DNA of 64,000 nt from Prochlorococcus sp. AG-436-C14 (GCA_003209755.1 QCPD01000001.1:1-64000), one strand, 5' to 3'; positions 46,926-57,627 are shown, numbered from the stretch's first letter. Made by a program: numbers and translations. The notes: generated by a model from the sequence alone, not told the origin.

Positions 46926-48302
46926 ATGAGTAGTGTGGCGACAATAAAAAGGAACATTATTCCGCCACATCTGGAGGTAAAAGGAGGGTATCCGCTTAGT
47001 GGGATCTTAAAAGTTAGTGGGGCAAAAAATTCTTCGCTAGCTTTAATGGCTGCGTCTCTTCTTACGAAAGAAAAACTCCTTATTAAAAATGTCCCACAAC
47101 TTACGGACATTGAAGTCATGTCAGAGATTCTCCGCAATTTGGGCGCAAAGTTAACTAAAACAAATAATTCTATCGAGATTAATTCAGAGTCCATTCATAA
47201 CGTTGAATTACCCTATCAACTAGTTCATAGCTTGAGAGCAAGCTTTTTCTGTGTAGGCCCCTTAATTACAAGACTTGGAGAAGCAAAAATTCCTTTACCC
47301 GGTGGTTGTAATATTGGAGCAAGACCAGTTGATGAACATATCAATGGTCTAAAAGCCTTAGGAGCGGAAGTTGAAGTTATAAATGATGTTGTAAAAGCTC
47401 AAGTTTCAACCAAAGACAAAAGATTACATGGAGCAAATATTACTCTTAAATATCCTAGCGTTGGAGCTACGGAAACCATCTTGATGGCTTCTTGCTTAGC
47501 TTTAGGAAAAACGACAATATCGAATCCCGCTAGAGAACCAGAGATACAGGATCTCGCGAAAATGCTTAATTCGATGGGAGCAAAGGTTTTTGGAGCTGGA
47601 ACGAAAAGAATCACAATTCTTGGAGTTAAATCTTTAAGAGGAACTTCGCATTGTGTTATACCCGACAGGATAGAAGCAGGAACTTTTCTTATTGCTGCAG
47701 CGATAACACGCTCGCCTCTCATTATTGGTCCAGTAATCCCAAATCATTTGAGCGCTGTTATTTCAAAATTAAAAGAATGTGGCTGTTCAATATCTCAACA
47801 TGGGAATCATCATTTAAAAATCATTCCAAGAGAGATTTCAGGAGTTGATATAATCACAAGCCCATTTCCTGGCTTTCCAACTGATCTTCAGGCTCCATTT
47901 ATGTCATTAATGGCCACCGCTAAAGGTTCAAGCAAAATCAAAGAAAGAGTTTTTGAGAAGAGAATGCAACACGTTTTAGAGCTAAATAAAATGGGCGCCT
48001 GTATTAATCTAGAAAACAATACTGCTTATATAAAAGGAGTAAAAGAACTTATAGGTTCAAATGTAGAGGGCGGAGATTTACGTTCTTCTGCTGCCATTAT
48101 CCTTGCATGTCTCTCTGCCAAAGGAAATAGTATTTTCACAGGCCTCGAACACTTAGATAGAGGCTATGAAAAATTAGAAGAAAAATTAACTAATGCAGGT
48201 TCTAGTATTTCTAGAAAATTTGATCAAACAACATCTCAAAGTTCTTTCTCTAACAAAATAATTAGTGAAGAGAATATTGATACTCAAAAAAATGCAGCTT
48301 AG
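46926..48302 (+). CDS. murA: UDP-GlcNAc 1-carboxyvinyltransferase
   Basis: A 458-residue first enzyme of peptidoglycan synthesis. [15 protein letters not shown] near the N-terminus, the catalytic Cys in [16 protein letters not shown], the [14 protein letters not shown] region and [17 protein letters not shown] are all present. Two swivelled domains of normal size plus a C-terminal tail of about 25 residues. ATG 46926. tRNA-Leu follows 39 bases downstream. Confidence 0.95.
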   Translation: MSSVATIKRNIIPPHLEVKGGYPLSGILKVSGAKNSSLALMAASLLTKEKLLIKNVPQLTDIEVMSEILRNLGAKLTKTNNSIEINSESIHNVELPYQLVHSLRASFFCVGPLITRLGEAKIPLPGGCNIGARPVDEHINGLKALGAEVEVINDVVKAQVSTKDKRLHGANITLKYPSVGATETILMASCLALGKTTISNPAREPEIQDLAKMLNSMGAKVFGAGTKRITILGVKSLRGTSHCVIPDRIEAGTFLIAAAITRSPLIIGPVIPNHLSAVISKLKECGCSISQHGNHHLKIIPREISGVDIITSPFPGFPTDLQAPFMSLMATAKGSSKIKERVFEKRMQHVLELNKMGACINLENNTAYIKGVKELIGSNVEGGDLRSSAAIILACLSAKGNSIFTGLEHLDRGYEKLEEKLTNAGSSISRKFDQTTSQSSFSNKIISEENIDTQKNAA

Positions 48303-48341
48303 TTTCAAATTTTTGCTAGTTTTGACATAAAATAAACATAT

Positions 48342-48423
48342 GGGAGCGTGGTGGAATTGGTAGACGCACCGCACTCAAAATGCGGCACCTTCGGGTTTGT
48401 CGGTTCAAGTCCGACCGCTCCCA
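48342..48423 (+). tRNA. tRNA-Leu(CAA)
   Basis: An 82-base class II tRNA. Acceptor GGGAGCG pairs with CGCTCCC; anticodon stem CCGCA/TGCGG holds loop CTCAAAA with anticodon CAA; the T-arm is GTCGG TTCAAGT CCGAC. A long variable arm fits leucine. The 3' CCA is not encoded. It ends 8 bases before the argD start, so the two may be co-transcribed. Confidence 0.95.
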
Positions 48424-48431
48424 CTTCATTG

Positions 48432-49613
48432 ATGAAAACCTACAATCGTTTTCCCTTAAACCTCATTAGGGGTAAAGGCTCATGGGTGTGGGACAAAAAA
48501 GGTCGGAAATATCTTGATGCTGTGGCTGGCATTGCGACTTGTTCACTAGGCCACAGTGATAAAGCATTAATCAAATCCTTATCAAAACAATTAAAAAGAC
48601 TTCAACATGTATCTAACCTTTACGAGATTCCAGAGCAAGAAGAACTAGCTCAATGGTTAACTTCACAAAGTTTTGCCAAGAGTGTATTTTTTTGCAATAG
48701 CGGTGCTGAGGCAAACGAAGCTGCAATTAAATTGGCAAGAAAATATGGGCATATTGAACGTAATATCGACAACCCAGTCATTCTTTGCTCAAAGGAAAGC
48801 TTTCACGGAAGAACACTCGCAGCTGTAAGTGCTACAGGACAACCGAAATACCACAAAAGTTTCGAGCCAATGGTTCAGGGATTTCAGTTTTTTTCTTATA
48901 ACGACAGTGAATCTTTTGAAAATCTATTTGATGATTTAGAAAAAACAGGTCCACAAATTGCAGCTGTATTTATTGAACCAATACAAGGTGAGGGGGGAAT
49001 AAATATTGGAAAAAAATCATTTTTTGAACTCTTAAGAAAAAAATGTACCCACAGCAATGTTTTATTGATATTTGACGAAGTTCAAACTGGAATGGGAAGG
49101 ACAGGTACTCTTTGGGGATATGAACAACTAGGTATTGAACCTGATGTTTTCACACTAGCTAAAGGGCTTGGTGGAGGTCATGCCATTGGAGCCCTATTGG
49201 TTAATCAATTGGCTGATGTCTTTAAGCCCGGTGATCATGCCAGCACTTTTGGAGGGAATCCTTTCGCTTGTAGAGCGGGTCTAACCGTTGGGAAAGAAAT
49301 ACAAAAAAGAGACCTCCTAAATAAAGTCACAGAGAGAGGTGCTCAATTAAAAGAAGGATTAATTAAACTTTCAAATAAATATTCAGACATATTTATTTCT
49401 TCTCGAGGCGTTGGGCTTATTCAAGGTCTCGTTATAAAAGACAATATCAAAATAACATCTCTTGATATTGTCAAATCCGCCTTAGAAGAGAAATTACTTC
49501 TAGTATCAGCTGGTGTAAAAGTATTAAGGATAGTCCCTCCTTTAACTATTACAAAAAAAGAAATCAACGAGCTTTTATCGAGACTAGACAAATGTCTGAT
49601 GAAACTTTCATAG
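48432..49613 (+). CDS. argD: Acetylornithine aminotransferase
   Basis: A 393-residue class III PLP aminotransferase of arginine synthesis. FCNSGAEANEAAIKLARKY, SFHGRTLAAVSATGQ, the PLP Asp in LLIFDEVQTGMGRTG and the Schiff-base Lys in FTLAKGLGGGHAIGA are all present. The frame is open upstream through the tRNA, but ATG 48432 is the first start after it. folC overlaps the end by 22 bases. Confidence 0.93.
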   Translation: MKTYNRFPLNLIRGKGSWVWDKKGRKYLDAVAGIATCSLGHSDKALIKSLSKQLKRLQHVSNLYEIPEQEELAQWLTSQSFAKSVFFCNSGAEANEAAIKLARKYGHIERNIDNPVILCSKESFHGRTLAAVSATGQPKYHKSFEPMVQGFQFFSYNDSESFENLFDDLEKTGPQIAAVFIEPIQGEGGINIGKKSFFELLRKKCTHSNVLLIFDEVQTGMGRTGTLWGYEQLGIEPDVFTLAKGLGGGHAIGALLVNQLADVFKPGDHASTFGGNPFACRAGLTVGKEIQKRDLLNKVTERGAQLKEGLIKLSNKYSDIFISSRGVGLIQGLVIKDNIKITSLDIVKSALEEKLLLVSAGVKVLRIVPPLTITKKEINELLSRLDKCLMKLS

Positions 49614-50830
49614 CACAATCGGATTTCATTTTTGAAAGCAAGAGCAAAGAATATAAAGATATGAATCTGGGCATAGATCGTATGTCATTGGCTATTAATG
49701 CCATGGGAGATCCCTGCAAAGAAACACCTGCTATTCACATAGCAGGAACAAATGGGAAAGGCTCTATTGCAGCTTTTATTAATAGTGTTCTTAGCTTAGT
49801 AAATATCAAAACTGGAGTTACCACTTCTCCTCATTTAGTTGATTGGGTCGAAAGAATATGTATCAACAAGAATCCAATATCAAAAGAAGAATTTCAATCA
49901 TTAAGAATGTCTCTTTCTCCAATTGCAAAAAAATATAGCTTGACTCCTTTTGAATGTGTTATTGCAATAGCACTTAAATATTTTACTTTAAGGGAAGTTG
50001 AACTGCTTATCCTTGAAGTAGGGCTTGGAGGTAGACTTGATGCAACAACCGCGCATCAATATAGACCTATTATTGCATTTGGAGCTATTGGGCTTGATCA
50101 TTGCGAATACCTAGGCAATAGCCTAGAAAAAGTAGCTATTGAGAAAGCAGCTGTAATAACTACAAAGAGTACTGTCATTACAGCAACTCAACACAATATT
50201 GTAAAAAGAGTTTTTGAAGAGACTGCCAAGAAGAAACAAGCAGTCATTCATTGGGTAGATCCAATTCCATCAGGCTGGGAACTCGGCCTATCAGGATCGA
50301 TACAGAAAGAAAATGCAGCTGTAGCCAAAGGGGTTATTGAATCCTTAAAAAATATTGGATGGAATATTTCTGAAGGACAACTTCGAGAAGGCTTATCTCT
50401 CGCTAAATGGCCTGGAAGACTTCAAACGACAAAATATGAAGGGATGCCCATAGTTGTTGATGGTGCACATAATCCTCATGCGGCTAAGCAATTATCTATT
50501 GAAAGAGACGCATGGACTGATCAAGAAAATGGAATTATTTGGATACTAGGGATTCAAAAAAGAAAAGATATGATAGGTATTTTGTATAACCTAATTAGAA
50601 AAAAAGATGTAGCTTGGATAGTTCCTGTCCCAGGCCAACAAAGCTGGTCAAAAGATCAAATTTTAAGTTTTTGCCCTGAATATAAAGACCAAATCAAAGA
50701 AGCCTTTAGTGTAGAAGAAATTTTATCAACACTAAAAAAACAACATATATGGCCATCTCCACCACCTCTCATTTCAGGATCGCTATATTTAATAGGTGAC
50801 CTTTTTCAAAGGAAAATATTGACAAGTTAA
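49592..50830 (+). CDS. folC: Folylpolyglutamate synthase
   Basis: A 412-residue Mur-ligase-like enzyme that adds glutamate to folate. The P-loop HIAGTNGKGSIAAFI, LILEVGLGGRLDATTA, LDHCEYLGNSLEKVAIEKA and WPGRLQTTKYEGMPIVVDGA with HNPHAAKQL are signatures. The FolC versus dual FolC/DHFS role cannot be settled. Starts inside argD. Confidence 0.92.
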   Translation: MSDETFIAQSDFIFESKSKEYKDMNLGIDRMSLAINAMGDPCKETPAIHIAGTNGKGSIAAFINSVLSLVNIKTGVTTSPHLVDWVERICINKNPISKEEFQSLRMSLSPIAKKYSLTPFECVIAIALKYFTLREVELLILEVGLGGRLDATTAHQYRPIIAFGAIGLDHCEYLGNSLEKVAIEKAAVITTKSTVITATQHNIVKRVFEETAKKKQAVIHWVDPIPSGWELGLSGSIQKENAAVAKGVIESLKNIGWNISEGQLREGLSLAKWPGRLQTTKYEGMPIVVDGAHNPHAAKQLSIERDAWTDQENGIIWILGIQKRKDMIGILYNLIRKKDVAWIVPVPGQQSWSKDQILSFCPEYKDQIKEAFSVEEILSTLKKQHIWPSPPPLISGSLYLIGDLFQRKILTS

Positions 50831-50855
50831 ATTGTTTAAGAATAGAGCAATTAAA

Positions 50856-52208
50856 TCAATTGACTTTTAATTTCCACCCTTTGAGTTTACCTGGATTAAG
50901 AATCCCTTTTGGGTCAAAGTTACTCTTAGCTTGCACTTGATCAGAATCAATTACACCTAGGCCTCCATCTTCAACAGTGATTGCATGTGGATTAAAAATC
51001 ACTGCGCCAAGATCTCTACATTGACTGATTAATTGATTCATAGCTTCTTCACCTTGCCACTTAACAAGAGGAAGTGAAGCTAATCTTTGAACTCCATTTT
51101 GACGAACACATTCCAAATGCCATAAAAGATTTGATCCCCACTCGGATTTCAATTTTTTCATCATTTCTAACTCAGGCAGAGGAAGAAGCATTTGCAAATA
51201 TGTCCAATTAGGATCAATACCACGCATATGTAAAGTCGTATGGTTCCAAGAAAGCTCTCGAAGGCCTGTCCCTGCCTTAAGATTTTCTGGACCTAAGTCA
51301 TCACAATCCGCACCAGCCGATTTTGCAAGTCGCTCAATGGTACTAACACCATCAGGTGAGACCAACAGTAAAATCCTATGTTTACCGGAGGATTTACCAG
51401 ACCAATCTGGAAGACACTTAACAATTTCTTTTTCTAGCAAGGTTCCCAAATAAAGCTCCAGTGCAGCGCAATTAAATTTGCTTACTAAGTCGACAGCCTG
51501 TTCCCAATCAAAACAGTCGACAACTATTTGTTGCCATTTAATATATGGAGCAGTAGATAATTTCAATGCAGTAATAATCCCGTTAGTTCCATAAGCATGA
51601 TTCAAAGCCTCTGAATTATTTGCGTTCAATTCAAGTTTTCTTGGTGAATCCTCAGTCGTTATTATTTCTAAGGATTGCAAATGTCCAGGATCTCGCAGGA
51701 ATCCCCAACGAACGGATCCTATCCCACCTGAACCACCAGCGATAAAGCCACCAATCGAGGCGCTTCTCCATGTGCTTGGAAGCAACCGCAACTGACGACC
51801 ATGCTTAATTAACTCATCATTAATATCTCTAAGCAAACAACCAGATTCAACTGTAATTTCACCTGATTTTGAATCGAAATTTCTAATTTTCTTAAGACCA
51901 GACATAACCATAACAACGCCACCGTCGAGAGGAACACACTGTCCATAGTTCCCTGTTCCTGAACCTCTGAGGGTCAAAGGAGTTGAATACTTATTACAAA
52001 TATGAGCAACAACAATAATTGCATCTACAGAAAGTGGCCTTACGACTATGTCAGCCACACAATCTTTTAATTCATTGATCAATATTGGCGAATAATCAAA
52101 GAAATCTTTAGAGAACCTTTTTAAATCACTAGTTTTTTGATAGATCTCTAGATCAGAAATTGATTTCAGTTCACTTAAAAGCAATTCTATTTTCTCTTTA
52201 TTAGTCAT
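50856..52208 (-). CDS. FAD-linked oxidase (GlcD-like)
   Basis: A 450-residue FAD-binding type 4 oxidoreductase. The FAD domain has LRGSGTGNYGQCVPLDGGVV, GEITVESGCLLRDINDEL and ASIGGFIAGGSGGIGSVRWG; the C-terminus ends in FDPKGILNPGKL, the family's closing motif. Homologues oxidise glycolate, D-lactate or similar 2-hydroxyacids. In a photorespiring cyanobacterium glycolate dehydrogenase is the obvious suggestion, but the substrate is not readable from the sequence. It pairs with the amidohydrolase gene upstream (19-base gap). Confidence 0.82.
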   Translation of the reverse strand: MTNKEKIELLLSELKSISDLEIYQKTSDLKRFSKDFFDYSPILINELKDCVADIVVRPLSVDAIIVVAHICNKYSTPLTLRGSGTGNYGQCVPLDGGVVMVMSGLKKIRNFDSKSGEITVESGCLLRDINDELIKHGRQLRLLPSTWRSASIGGFIAGGSGGIGSVRWGFLRDPGHLQSLEIITTEDSPRKLELNANNSEALNHAYGTNGIITALKLSTAPYIKWQQIVVDCFDWEQAVDLVSKFNCAALELYLGTLLEKEIVKCLPDWSGKSSGKHRILLLVSPDGVSTIERLAKSAGADCDDLGPENLKAGTGLRELSWNHTTLHMRGIDPNWTYLQMLLPLPELEMMKKLKSEWGSNLLWHLECVRQNGVQRLASLPLVKWQGEEAMNQLISQCRDLGAVIFNPHAITVEDGGLGVIDSDQVQAKSNFDPKGILNPGKLKGWKLKVN

Positions 52209-52227
52209 GACTCATCATTTGTGAATG

Positions 52228-53517
52228 TTAATTTTTTTTAGGCAATTCATTCAAGAATTCACCATTAACGACTACTCTTCGTTTAGGTCTGTTAGACAAA
52301 GCTTTTACCCAACTATTTGAATCTAACAAAATAAAATCGGCAGGACTTCCCTTTTGAAAAAGTCCATCCCATTGAAGGCTAAGAACTTGAGCTGCAGACG
52401 AGGTAAACGGAGAAAGGCCCAATCTGTCCCAGGGAGATAAATGAGCAATTGGCATAGAAAAAGCCATTAAATTTAATGGATCAAAATTAGACAAAGGAAA
52501 CCATGCATCATTGACATTGTCACCTCCAACAGATACAACAACACCAGCCTTTTGAAGTTGAAATATTGGAGCCAATGGTCTTTTAATTAAACTAAACCGA
52601 TCTTTTCTTCCAAGAAGCCAAGCATTAGTTAGTGGTAAAGCAACCACTTTTAACTTGTTTTTGGCCATTTTTTTTGCCAAATGTGAAATCGCCTTTTCTT
52701 TTAGCAATCCCATGCTGCTTAAATGACTACAAGTTATTGATATCTCATTTTCAACTTGAGCTAATACTTCCAGAAGTAATTTCAATCCTCCAGCCGAGCA
52801 AGACTGAGACTCATCAATATGTATATCAATATCACAATTAAGTCTATTTGCGAGTTGCACTAGATGCAATAAAGACTTAAAAGTCTTCCTCTTGTTAAAA
52901 GGAGGAGCTATTACTCCACCTAAAAGATCTCCATTGGAAGCAACTCTTTGAGCTAAAAGACCTCCTTCATCAGTTTGCCAAAAGTCCAATGGAACCAAAG
53001 CTACAAACTGTAAGAAAATTTTTTCTTGCCATTTTTTTCTAACATCCTCCAAAATATCCCAATCTCTCATTGCAGTTTTTCCAAAACTATCAATATGAGA
53101 TCTTATTGCCCTGACCCCATTAACAAGAGCTAGATTGAGAGACTTTTCAACGCTTAAAATTAATTCATCTTTGGACCTCAATTCATATTCTCTTAGATTC
53201 GCAGCTAAGGCTTCTTGGTAAGTACCCTTCAAATTGAATGAACGGGACCATGAGAAAGCTTTATCTATGTGTGCATGAGGTTCCGCAAATCTTGGCAGAA
53301 TGATTTCCTCAGGAGCTTTAGATGTTTCTTTTAAACCCTTGATTGAGGTAATCGTTCCATCCCTCCACTCAATTTGAATAGAAGACAAGCCTTCTTGATT
53401 AATTGCTGTTCCTAATACATCCTCTCCATTGCCAATCAAACATCTCGGGACAAGAACATCTACGAGCCCAGACTTGGGAGGACTTGCAATCAATTCAACA
53501 TCTTTTGCAAAATTCAC
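52228..53517 (-). CDS. Cytosine-deaminase-like amidohydrolase
   Basis: A 429-residue metal-dependent hydrolase. The metal-binding HxH is in FAEPHAHIDKAFSW, a further His in DIHIDESQS, another in TCSHLSSMGLL, and the Asp in VSVGGDNVNDAW, the pattern of cytosine deaminase and N-isopropylammelide-type amidohydrolases. The C-terminus returns to the small beta domain (KGSPADFILLDSNSW). The true substrate is unknown; nucleobase salvage is plausible. Confidence 0.78.
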   Translation of the reverse strand: MNFAKDVELIASPPKSGLVDVLVPRCLIGNGEDVLGTAINQEGLSSIQIEWRDGTITSIKGLKETSKAPEEIILPRFAEPHAHIDKAFSWSRSFNLKGTYQEALAANLREYELRSKDELILSVEKSLNLALVNGVRAIRSHIDSFGKTAMRDWDILEDVRKKWQEKIFLQFVALVPLDFWQTDEGGLLAQRVASNGDLLGGVIAPPFNKRKTFKSLLHLVQLANRLNCDIDIHIDESQSCSAGGLKLLLEVLAQVENEISITCSHLSSMGLLKEKAISHLAKKMAKNKLKVVALPLTNAWLLGRKDRFSLIKRPLAPIFQLQKAGVVVSVGGDNVNDAWFPLSNFDPLNLMAFSMPIAHLSPWDRLGLSPFTSSAAQVLSLQWDGLFQKGSPADFILLDSNSWVKALSNRPKRRVVVNGEFLNELPKKN

Positions 53518-53721
53518 TTTTGAATAGATTTCAATCCCGAGCTTTTATTAATCCGGATTCTAATTACACAGTAACTTCAATTCCTGTCAATTGCGTTGTG
53601 ATCAAAATATAAAAAGTTAAAAATTTAATCCTTACTATCTACAATATTATCAAGCTAAATTTTTACCAAAATCATTTTGGAATCTCAAAATGAAAAATCA
53701 TTGGTAGATTAAAAGCACAAG

Positions 53722-53794
53722 GCGGGCGTCGCCAAGTGGTTAAGGCAGCGGCTTGTGGCGCCGCTATTCGGGGGTTCGAATCCCCTCGCTCGCC
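53722..53794 (+). tRNA. tRNA-His(GTG)
   Basis: A 73-base tRNA with acceptor GCGGGCG / CGCTCGC, anticodon stem GCGGC/GCCGC, loop TTGTGGC and anticodon GTG. The discriminator is C73 and a G precedes base 1 (53721), the identity pair of histidine tRNAs. The CCA end is not encoded. Confidence 0.95.
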
Positions 53795-53856
53795 CTTGAA
53801 CATTTTTTGGAATCAATCTCAAAAATCTTTTTTCCCAAGGAAAAAATAAACCTGCG

Positions 53857-55248
53857 ATGACAGCATCCATAGCTCCTAATAAACAAAGCACATCTTTAAG
53901 GACCAACAGAGGAAGCTATTGGATTACCACTTTTGGATGTCAAATGAATAAAGCTGATTCAGAAAGGATGTCAGGCATTTTGCAAACAATGGGATATCAG
54001 CTTGCAGAGGAGGAACTTAAAGCGGATTTAATTCTCTACAACACTTGTACTATTCGTGATAATGCTGAGCAAAAAGTTTATAGCTATTTAGGAAGGCAAG
54101 CTATAAGAAAAAAATCAGATCCTCATATAAAAATTATTATTGCAGGATGCTTAGCTCAACAAGAAGGTGAGGCTCTATTAAGAAGAGTTCCTGAAATAGA
54201 TCTTGTAATGGGGCCTCAGCATGCAAATCGACTGGAGACTCTTCTTAATCAAGTTGACAACGGTCACCAGGTTTTAGCGACTGATGAACAGCACATATAC
54301 GAAGACATCGCGACAGCAAGAAGAGAGAGCTCCATCTGCGGTTGGGTCAACATTATCTATGGATGCAATGAGCGTTGTACTTATTGCGTAGTTCCCTCAG
54401 TTAGAGGCAAAGAGCAATCAAGAACACCGCAAGCTATTAAACATGAAATAGAAGAGTTAGCGAGAATTGGATACAAAGAAATAACCCTTTTAGGACAAAA
54501 TATAGATGCTTATGGCAGAGACTTTAAAGCTTATGAGTTTAACAAATCTAGACAAGTAACACTTTCATATTTATTAGAATATATTCATAATATTGAAGGA
54601 ATTGAGCGTATTAGATTTGCCACAAGTCATCCAAGGTATTTCACGAAAGAGTTAATAGATGTATGTGCAAAACTTCCTAAAGTTTGTGAACACTTTCATA
54701 TCCCGTTCCAAAGTGGAAGTAATAAAGTACTCAAAAATATGGGTCGTGGATATACAGTTCAAACTTATAAAGAGATTATAGATTACATAAAACAAATAAT
54801 GCCTGATTCATCTATTACTTCTGATGCAATTGTAGCTTTTCCAGGAGAGACTAGGGACGAATTTGAAGAGACACTTTCACTTATAGAGGATGTTAAATTT
54901 GATCTTGTTAATACTGCAGCCTACTCTCCAAGACCAAATACGCCAGCTGCTTTATGGCCTAATCAATTACCTGAAACAATAAAAATTGATAGGCTAAGAG
55001 AAATTAATTCTTTAGTGGAAAAGACCGCAAAAGAAAGAAATTCAAGATATAAAGGCTCATTACAGGAAATACTTATAGAGAATATAAATTCTAAAGATAA
55101 TTCCCAATTAATGGGAAGAACCAGAACAAATAGGCTAACATTTTTCCCGAGATCTTCAAGTAATATTAAATCGCACAAACCAGGAGATATAGTTACAATA
55201 AAGATCAATGAAATACGTTCATTTTCTTTAACTGGAAGCCTTTCATGA
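53857..55248 (+). CDS. miaB: tRNA-2-methylthio-N6-dimethylallyladenosine synthase
   Basis: A 463-residue radical-SAM methylthiotransferase acting on A37 of tRNAs. The N-terminal UPF0004 domain carries three cluster Cys ([32 protein letters not shown]); the radical-SAM cluster is [11 protein letters not shown]; the C-terminal TRAM domain ends the protein. All six cluster cysteines are present. It heads a plus-strand run with ddl, ftsQ and ftsZ. Confidence 0.95.
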   Translation: MTASIAPNKQSTSLRTNRGSYWITTFGCQMNKADSERMSGILQTMGYQLAEEELKADLILYNTCTIRDNAEQKVYSYLGRQAIRKKSDPHIKIIIAGCLAQQEGEALLRRVPEIDLVMGPQHANRLETLLNQVDNGHQVLATDEQHIYEDIATARRESSICGWVNIIYGCNERCTYCVVPSVRGKEQSRTPQAIKHEIEELARIGYKEITLLGQNIDAYGRDFKAYEFNKSRQVTLSYLLEYIHNIEGIERIRFATSHPRYFTKELIDVCAKLPKVCEHFHIPFQSGSNKVLKNMGRGYTVQTYKEIIDYIKQIMPDSSITSDAIVAFPGETRDEFEETLSLIEDVKFDLVNTAAYSPRPNTPAALWPNQLPETIKIDRLREINSLVEKTAKERNSRYKGSLQEILIENINSKDNSQLMGRTRTNRLTFFPRSSSNIKSHKPGDIVTIKINEIRSFSLTGSLS

Positions 55249-55300
55249 ATATTGATAAATCCAATAGATTAATTTATAAAATATTCAAAATAAAATAGTC

Positions 55301-56362
55301 ATGTCAAATAAAAAAACAACTATAGGACTAGTTTTTGGGGGGAACTCAAGTGAACATGAAGTTTCTATTAAATCAGCTAAAACTATTTACAAAGCCTTTT
55401 CTCATTCTTATAATAGTGATCGATTTGTTGTAAATCCAATATATATAGACAAGTATGGTTTTTGGGAAGATTCAGAATACTCTAAGTCAATTTTATTGGA
55501 AGAAAAAGAAACAATTAAAACTATAAGAAGTAATAAAGTTTCTATAAATAATCTAACTAACTTTCCAAAAGAAAGTAACAAAGTTGATGTTTGGTTCCCC
55601 GCATTGCATGGTCCAAATGGGGAAGATGGGGTTATTCAGGGATTATTTAAATTAACAGGAAAGCCTTTTGTTGGATCAGGAACTCTTGGTTCATCTTTAG
55701 GTATGGATAAAATAGCAATGAAATCAATTTTCAAATCATTTAATCTACCTCAAGCTCCATATATTTATTTACACAAAGAGAATTTAATAAATAAATTATT
55801 TATTAATTCAGTTTTTGAAAAAATAGAAAAAATAATAAACTATCCATGTTTTGTAAAGCCAGCAAATCTAGGTTCTTCCATTGGCATAAGCAAAGCATAC
55901 TCAAAACAAGAACTAATTAATGGAATAAAAATTGCAGCAAAATATGATGAGAGAATTATAATAGAAAAAAATATTGAAGGGAGAGAACTTGAATGTGGAG
56001 TATTAGGAAAGTCCATAATGAAATCATCAGTTGTTGGCGAAGTGAAATTTCAAACTGATTGGTATACATATGAATCCAAATATGATGAGAATCTAAGCAG
56101 TACAATTGTCCCAGCTAATTTGAAGATAGAGATAGTCAATAAGATACAAAAGCTAGCTATCGAGGCATGTAAAGCTATTAATGCTTATGGCTTGGCAAGA
56201 GTCGATTTCTTTTACCAAGAGAGTACGCAACAGATTTATATAAATGAAGTTAATACCTTGCCAGGCTTCACTAAATCAAGTATGTATCCAACATTGTGGG
56301 AAGCTTCTGGATTCAAACTAGAAAAACTTGTTGCTAGTCTCATAGAAACAGCTAAAGAATGA
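55301..56362 (+). CDS. ddl: D-alanine-D-alanine ligase
   Basis: A 353-residue ATP-grasp enzyme that makes the D-Ala-D-Ala end of peptidoglycan. GLVFGGNSSEHEVSIKSAK at the start, ALHGPNGEDGVIQGL, YPCFVKPANLGSSIGISKA, IEGRELECGVLG and YINEVNTLPGFTKSSMYP are signatures. Part of a division and cell-wall run. Confidence 0.95.
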   Translation: MSNKKTTIGLVFGGNSSEHEVSIKSAKTIYKAFSHSYNSDRFVVNPIYIDKYGFWEDSEYSKSILLEEKETIKTIRSNKVSINNLTNFPKESNKVDVWFPALHGPNGEDGVIQGLFKLTGKPFVGSGTLGSSLGMDKIAMKSIFKSFNLPQAPYIYLHKENLINKLFINSVFEKIEKIINYPCFVKPANLGSSIGISKAYSKQELINGIKIAAKYDERIIIEKNIEGRELECGVLGKSIMKSSVVGEVKFQTDWYTYESKYDENLSSTIVPANLKIEIVNKIQKLAIEACKAINAYGLARVDFFYQESTQQIYINEVNTLPGFTKSSMYPTLWEASGFKLEKLVASLIETAKE

Positions 56363-56398
56363 ATTAACCATGACATTTTTAGATCTCTTTTTCAAAAA

Positions 56399-56809
56399 AT
56401 GATTCACGGTCTCCTTTGGTTGCCATTACTGATGGCTTTTATTCTCATAGCTTCCCTTGGCTGGATAGAGAGAAGACGACAAAATCTATATTTGATTTGG
56501 GCTAAAGGTTCAGAGCTCGCCAAACTTGATGGAACAGGAGCTGCTCGATTAAAAGCTGGCATTTTATGCTGGAGCAGCTTTGAGGCTGGCAGCTTCAAGG
56601 AGGAAGCAACTTTCGAAGTTAAGAAATTAGAAATGGTTGAGCTGATGGCCCTCAGTTCAGGGGAAGCGCCTTTAACAAAAGAATCTGAAGGACGTTGCCG
56701 ACTCAGGCTTGTTGGTTCAGGGAGAGAAATAGATGTGCCTTTTTCAGATGCTGAGCGTGCTCGTCAATGGATGGACAAACTTATGTCCAGAGCAAGATGC
56801 GACCTTTGA
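56399..56809 (+). CDS. Membrane-anchored unknown between ddl and ftsQ
   Basis: A 136-residue protein with one N-terminal membrane segment (LLWLPLLMAFILIASLGWI) and a cytoplasmic, strand-rich domain (SSFEAGSFKEEATFEVKKLE, CRLRLVGSGREIDVPFSDAE). No family name is recognised. Base composition is somewhat richer in GC than its neighbours. It overlaps ftsQ by 13 bases, so co-translation with a division protein is likely. Confidence 0.7.
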   Translation: MIHGLLWLPLLMAFILIASLGWIERRRQNLYLIWAKGSELAKLDGTGAARLKAGILCWSSFEAGSFKEEATFEVKKLEMVELMALSSGEAPLTKESEGRCRLRLVGSGREIDVPFSDAERARQWMDKLMSRARCDL

Positions 56810-57627
56810 AATCATATAAAAGAAAAAACAGAAAATTAAATAACAACAATCGAATATCAACGAAAAAAGTCTCCAATATTTTTCAAAATAAAAATTTTCT
56901 AATTGAACTTTGGCAATTAATTTTTTTTTCAAGCACTTCTATCTTTCTGATTTTTACATTTTTAAACCAAGCATGGGAACCAATAAGTTTTGATCAAACA
57001 AAAATCACAGGTCTATCTGGGATATCAATTAATGATATCAAAAAAACAACTAGTATTTTTTATCCAAGAAATTTGTTGGAATTAAATCCCAAAGAAATTG
57101 AATCTTATTTGATAAAAAAGCTTCCTATTAAAGGAGTTTCAGTAAGTAGAAAGTTTTTCCCTCCCGAAATTCATCTAAATATCTTAGAAAGGGAACCAAT
57201 CGCATTTGCAAGTCGAGTTATTTCAAACAATATTGAAAAAGGAATGATTGATATTGAAGGATCTTGGATACCACTAAAATTTATAAGCAAAGAAAAACAA
57301 AACAAAACAAAACTATTTATAGAAAATTGGAATCCAACTAAAAAAAAAGAAATTATTCTAATAATAAAAAATAGATTTAGCTTCCAAAGTCCTCTTCAAG
57401 AAATCAAAATAAATCCTCTTCAAGAAATCAGCCTAAAAACCGAGTACTTCGATTTAGTCCTTTTAGGCTCAGGAACTGATCGCCTAATCGAGCAAATTGA
57501 TAAACTAAACCAACTACAAAAATCATTACCAAATCTTTTAATCAACACAAAAGTAAAAATCGTGGATCTTAAAGATCCCAGCAAAACAGAATTAAAAATA
57601 GAAAAAATACTGAGCGATGAGAAATAA
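56797..57627 (+). CDS. ftsQ: Cell division protein FtsQ
   Basis: From ATG 56797 the protein has 276 residues: a basic cytoplasmic tail (RPLKSYKRKNRKLNNNN), one membrane segment (WQLIFFSSTSIFLIFTFL), a POTRA-type domain (ITGLSGISINDIKKTTSIF; KGVSVSRKFFPPEIHLNILE) and the FtsQ C-terminal region. Low sequence conservation is normal for FtsQ; position before ftsZ supports the call. Very AT-rich and lysine-rich. Confidence 0.82.
   Translation: MRPLKSYKRKNRKLNNNNRISTKKVSNIFQNKNFLIELWQLIFFSSTSIFLIFTFLNQAWEPISFDQTKITGLSGISINDIKKTTSIFYPRNLLELNPKEIESYLIKKLPIKGVSVSRKFFPPEIHLNILEREPIAFASRVISNNIEKGMIDIEGSWIPLKFISKEKQNKTKLFIENWNPTKKKEIILIIKNRFSFQSPLQEIKINPLQEISLKTEYFDLVLLGSGTDRLIEQIDKLNQLQKSLPNLLINTKVKIVDLKDPSKTELKIEKILSDEK

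Noticed and set aside
46763-47194. 143-codon open frame on the minus strand facing murA
   Set aside because: It is the shadow of murA and its upstream spacer; the composition is unnatural and murA is certain.
48348-48431. N-terminal extension of argD through the tRNA-Leu gene
   Set aside because: The tRNA folds perfectly; the open frame inside it is chance, and ATG 48432 gives the normal ArgD length.
53518-53721. Integration site next to tRNA-His
   Set aside because: No duplicated tRNA 3' end and no integrase nearby; both flanks are core genes.
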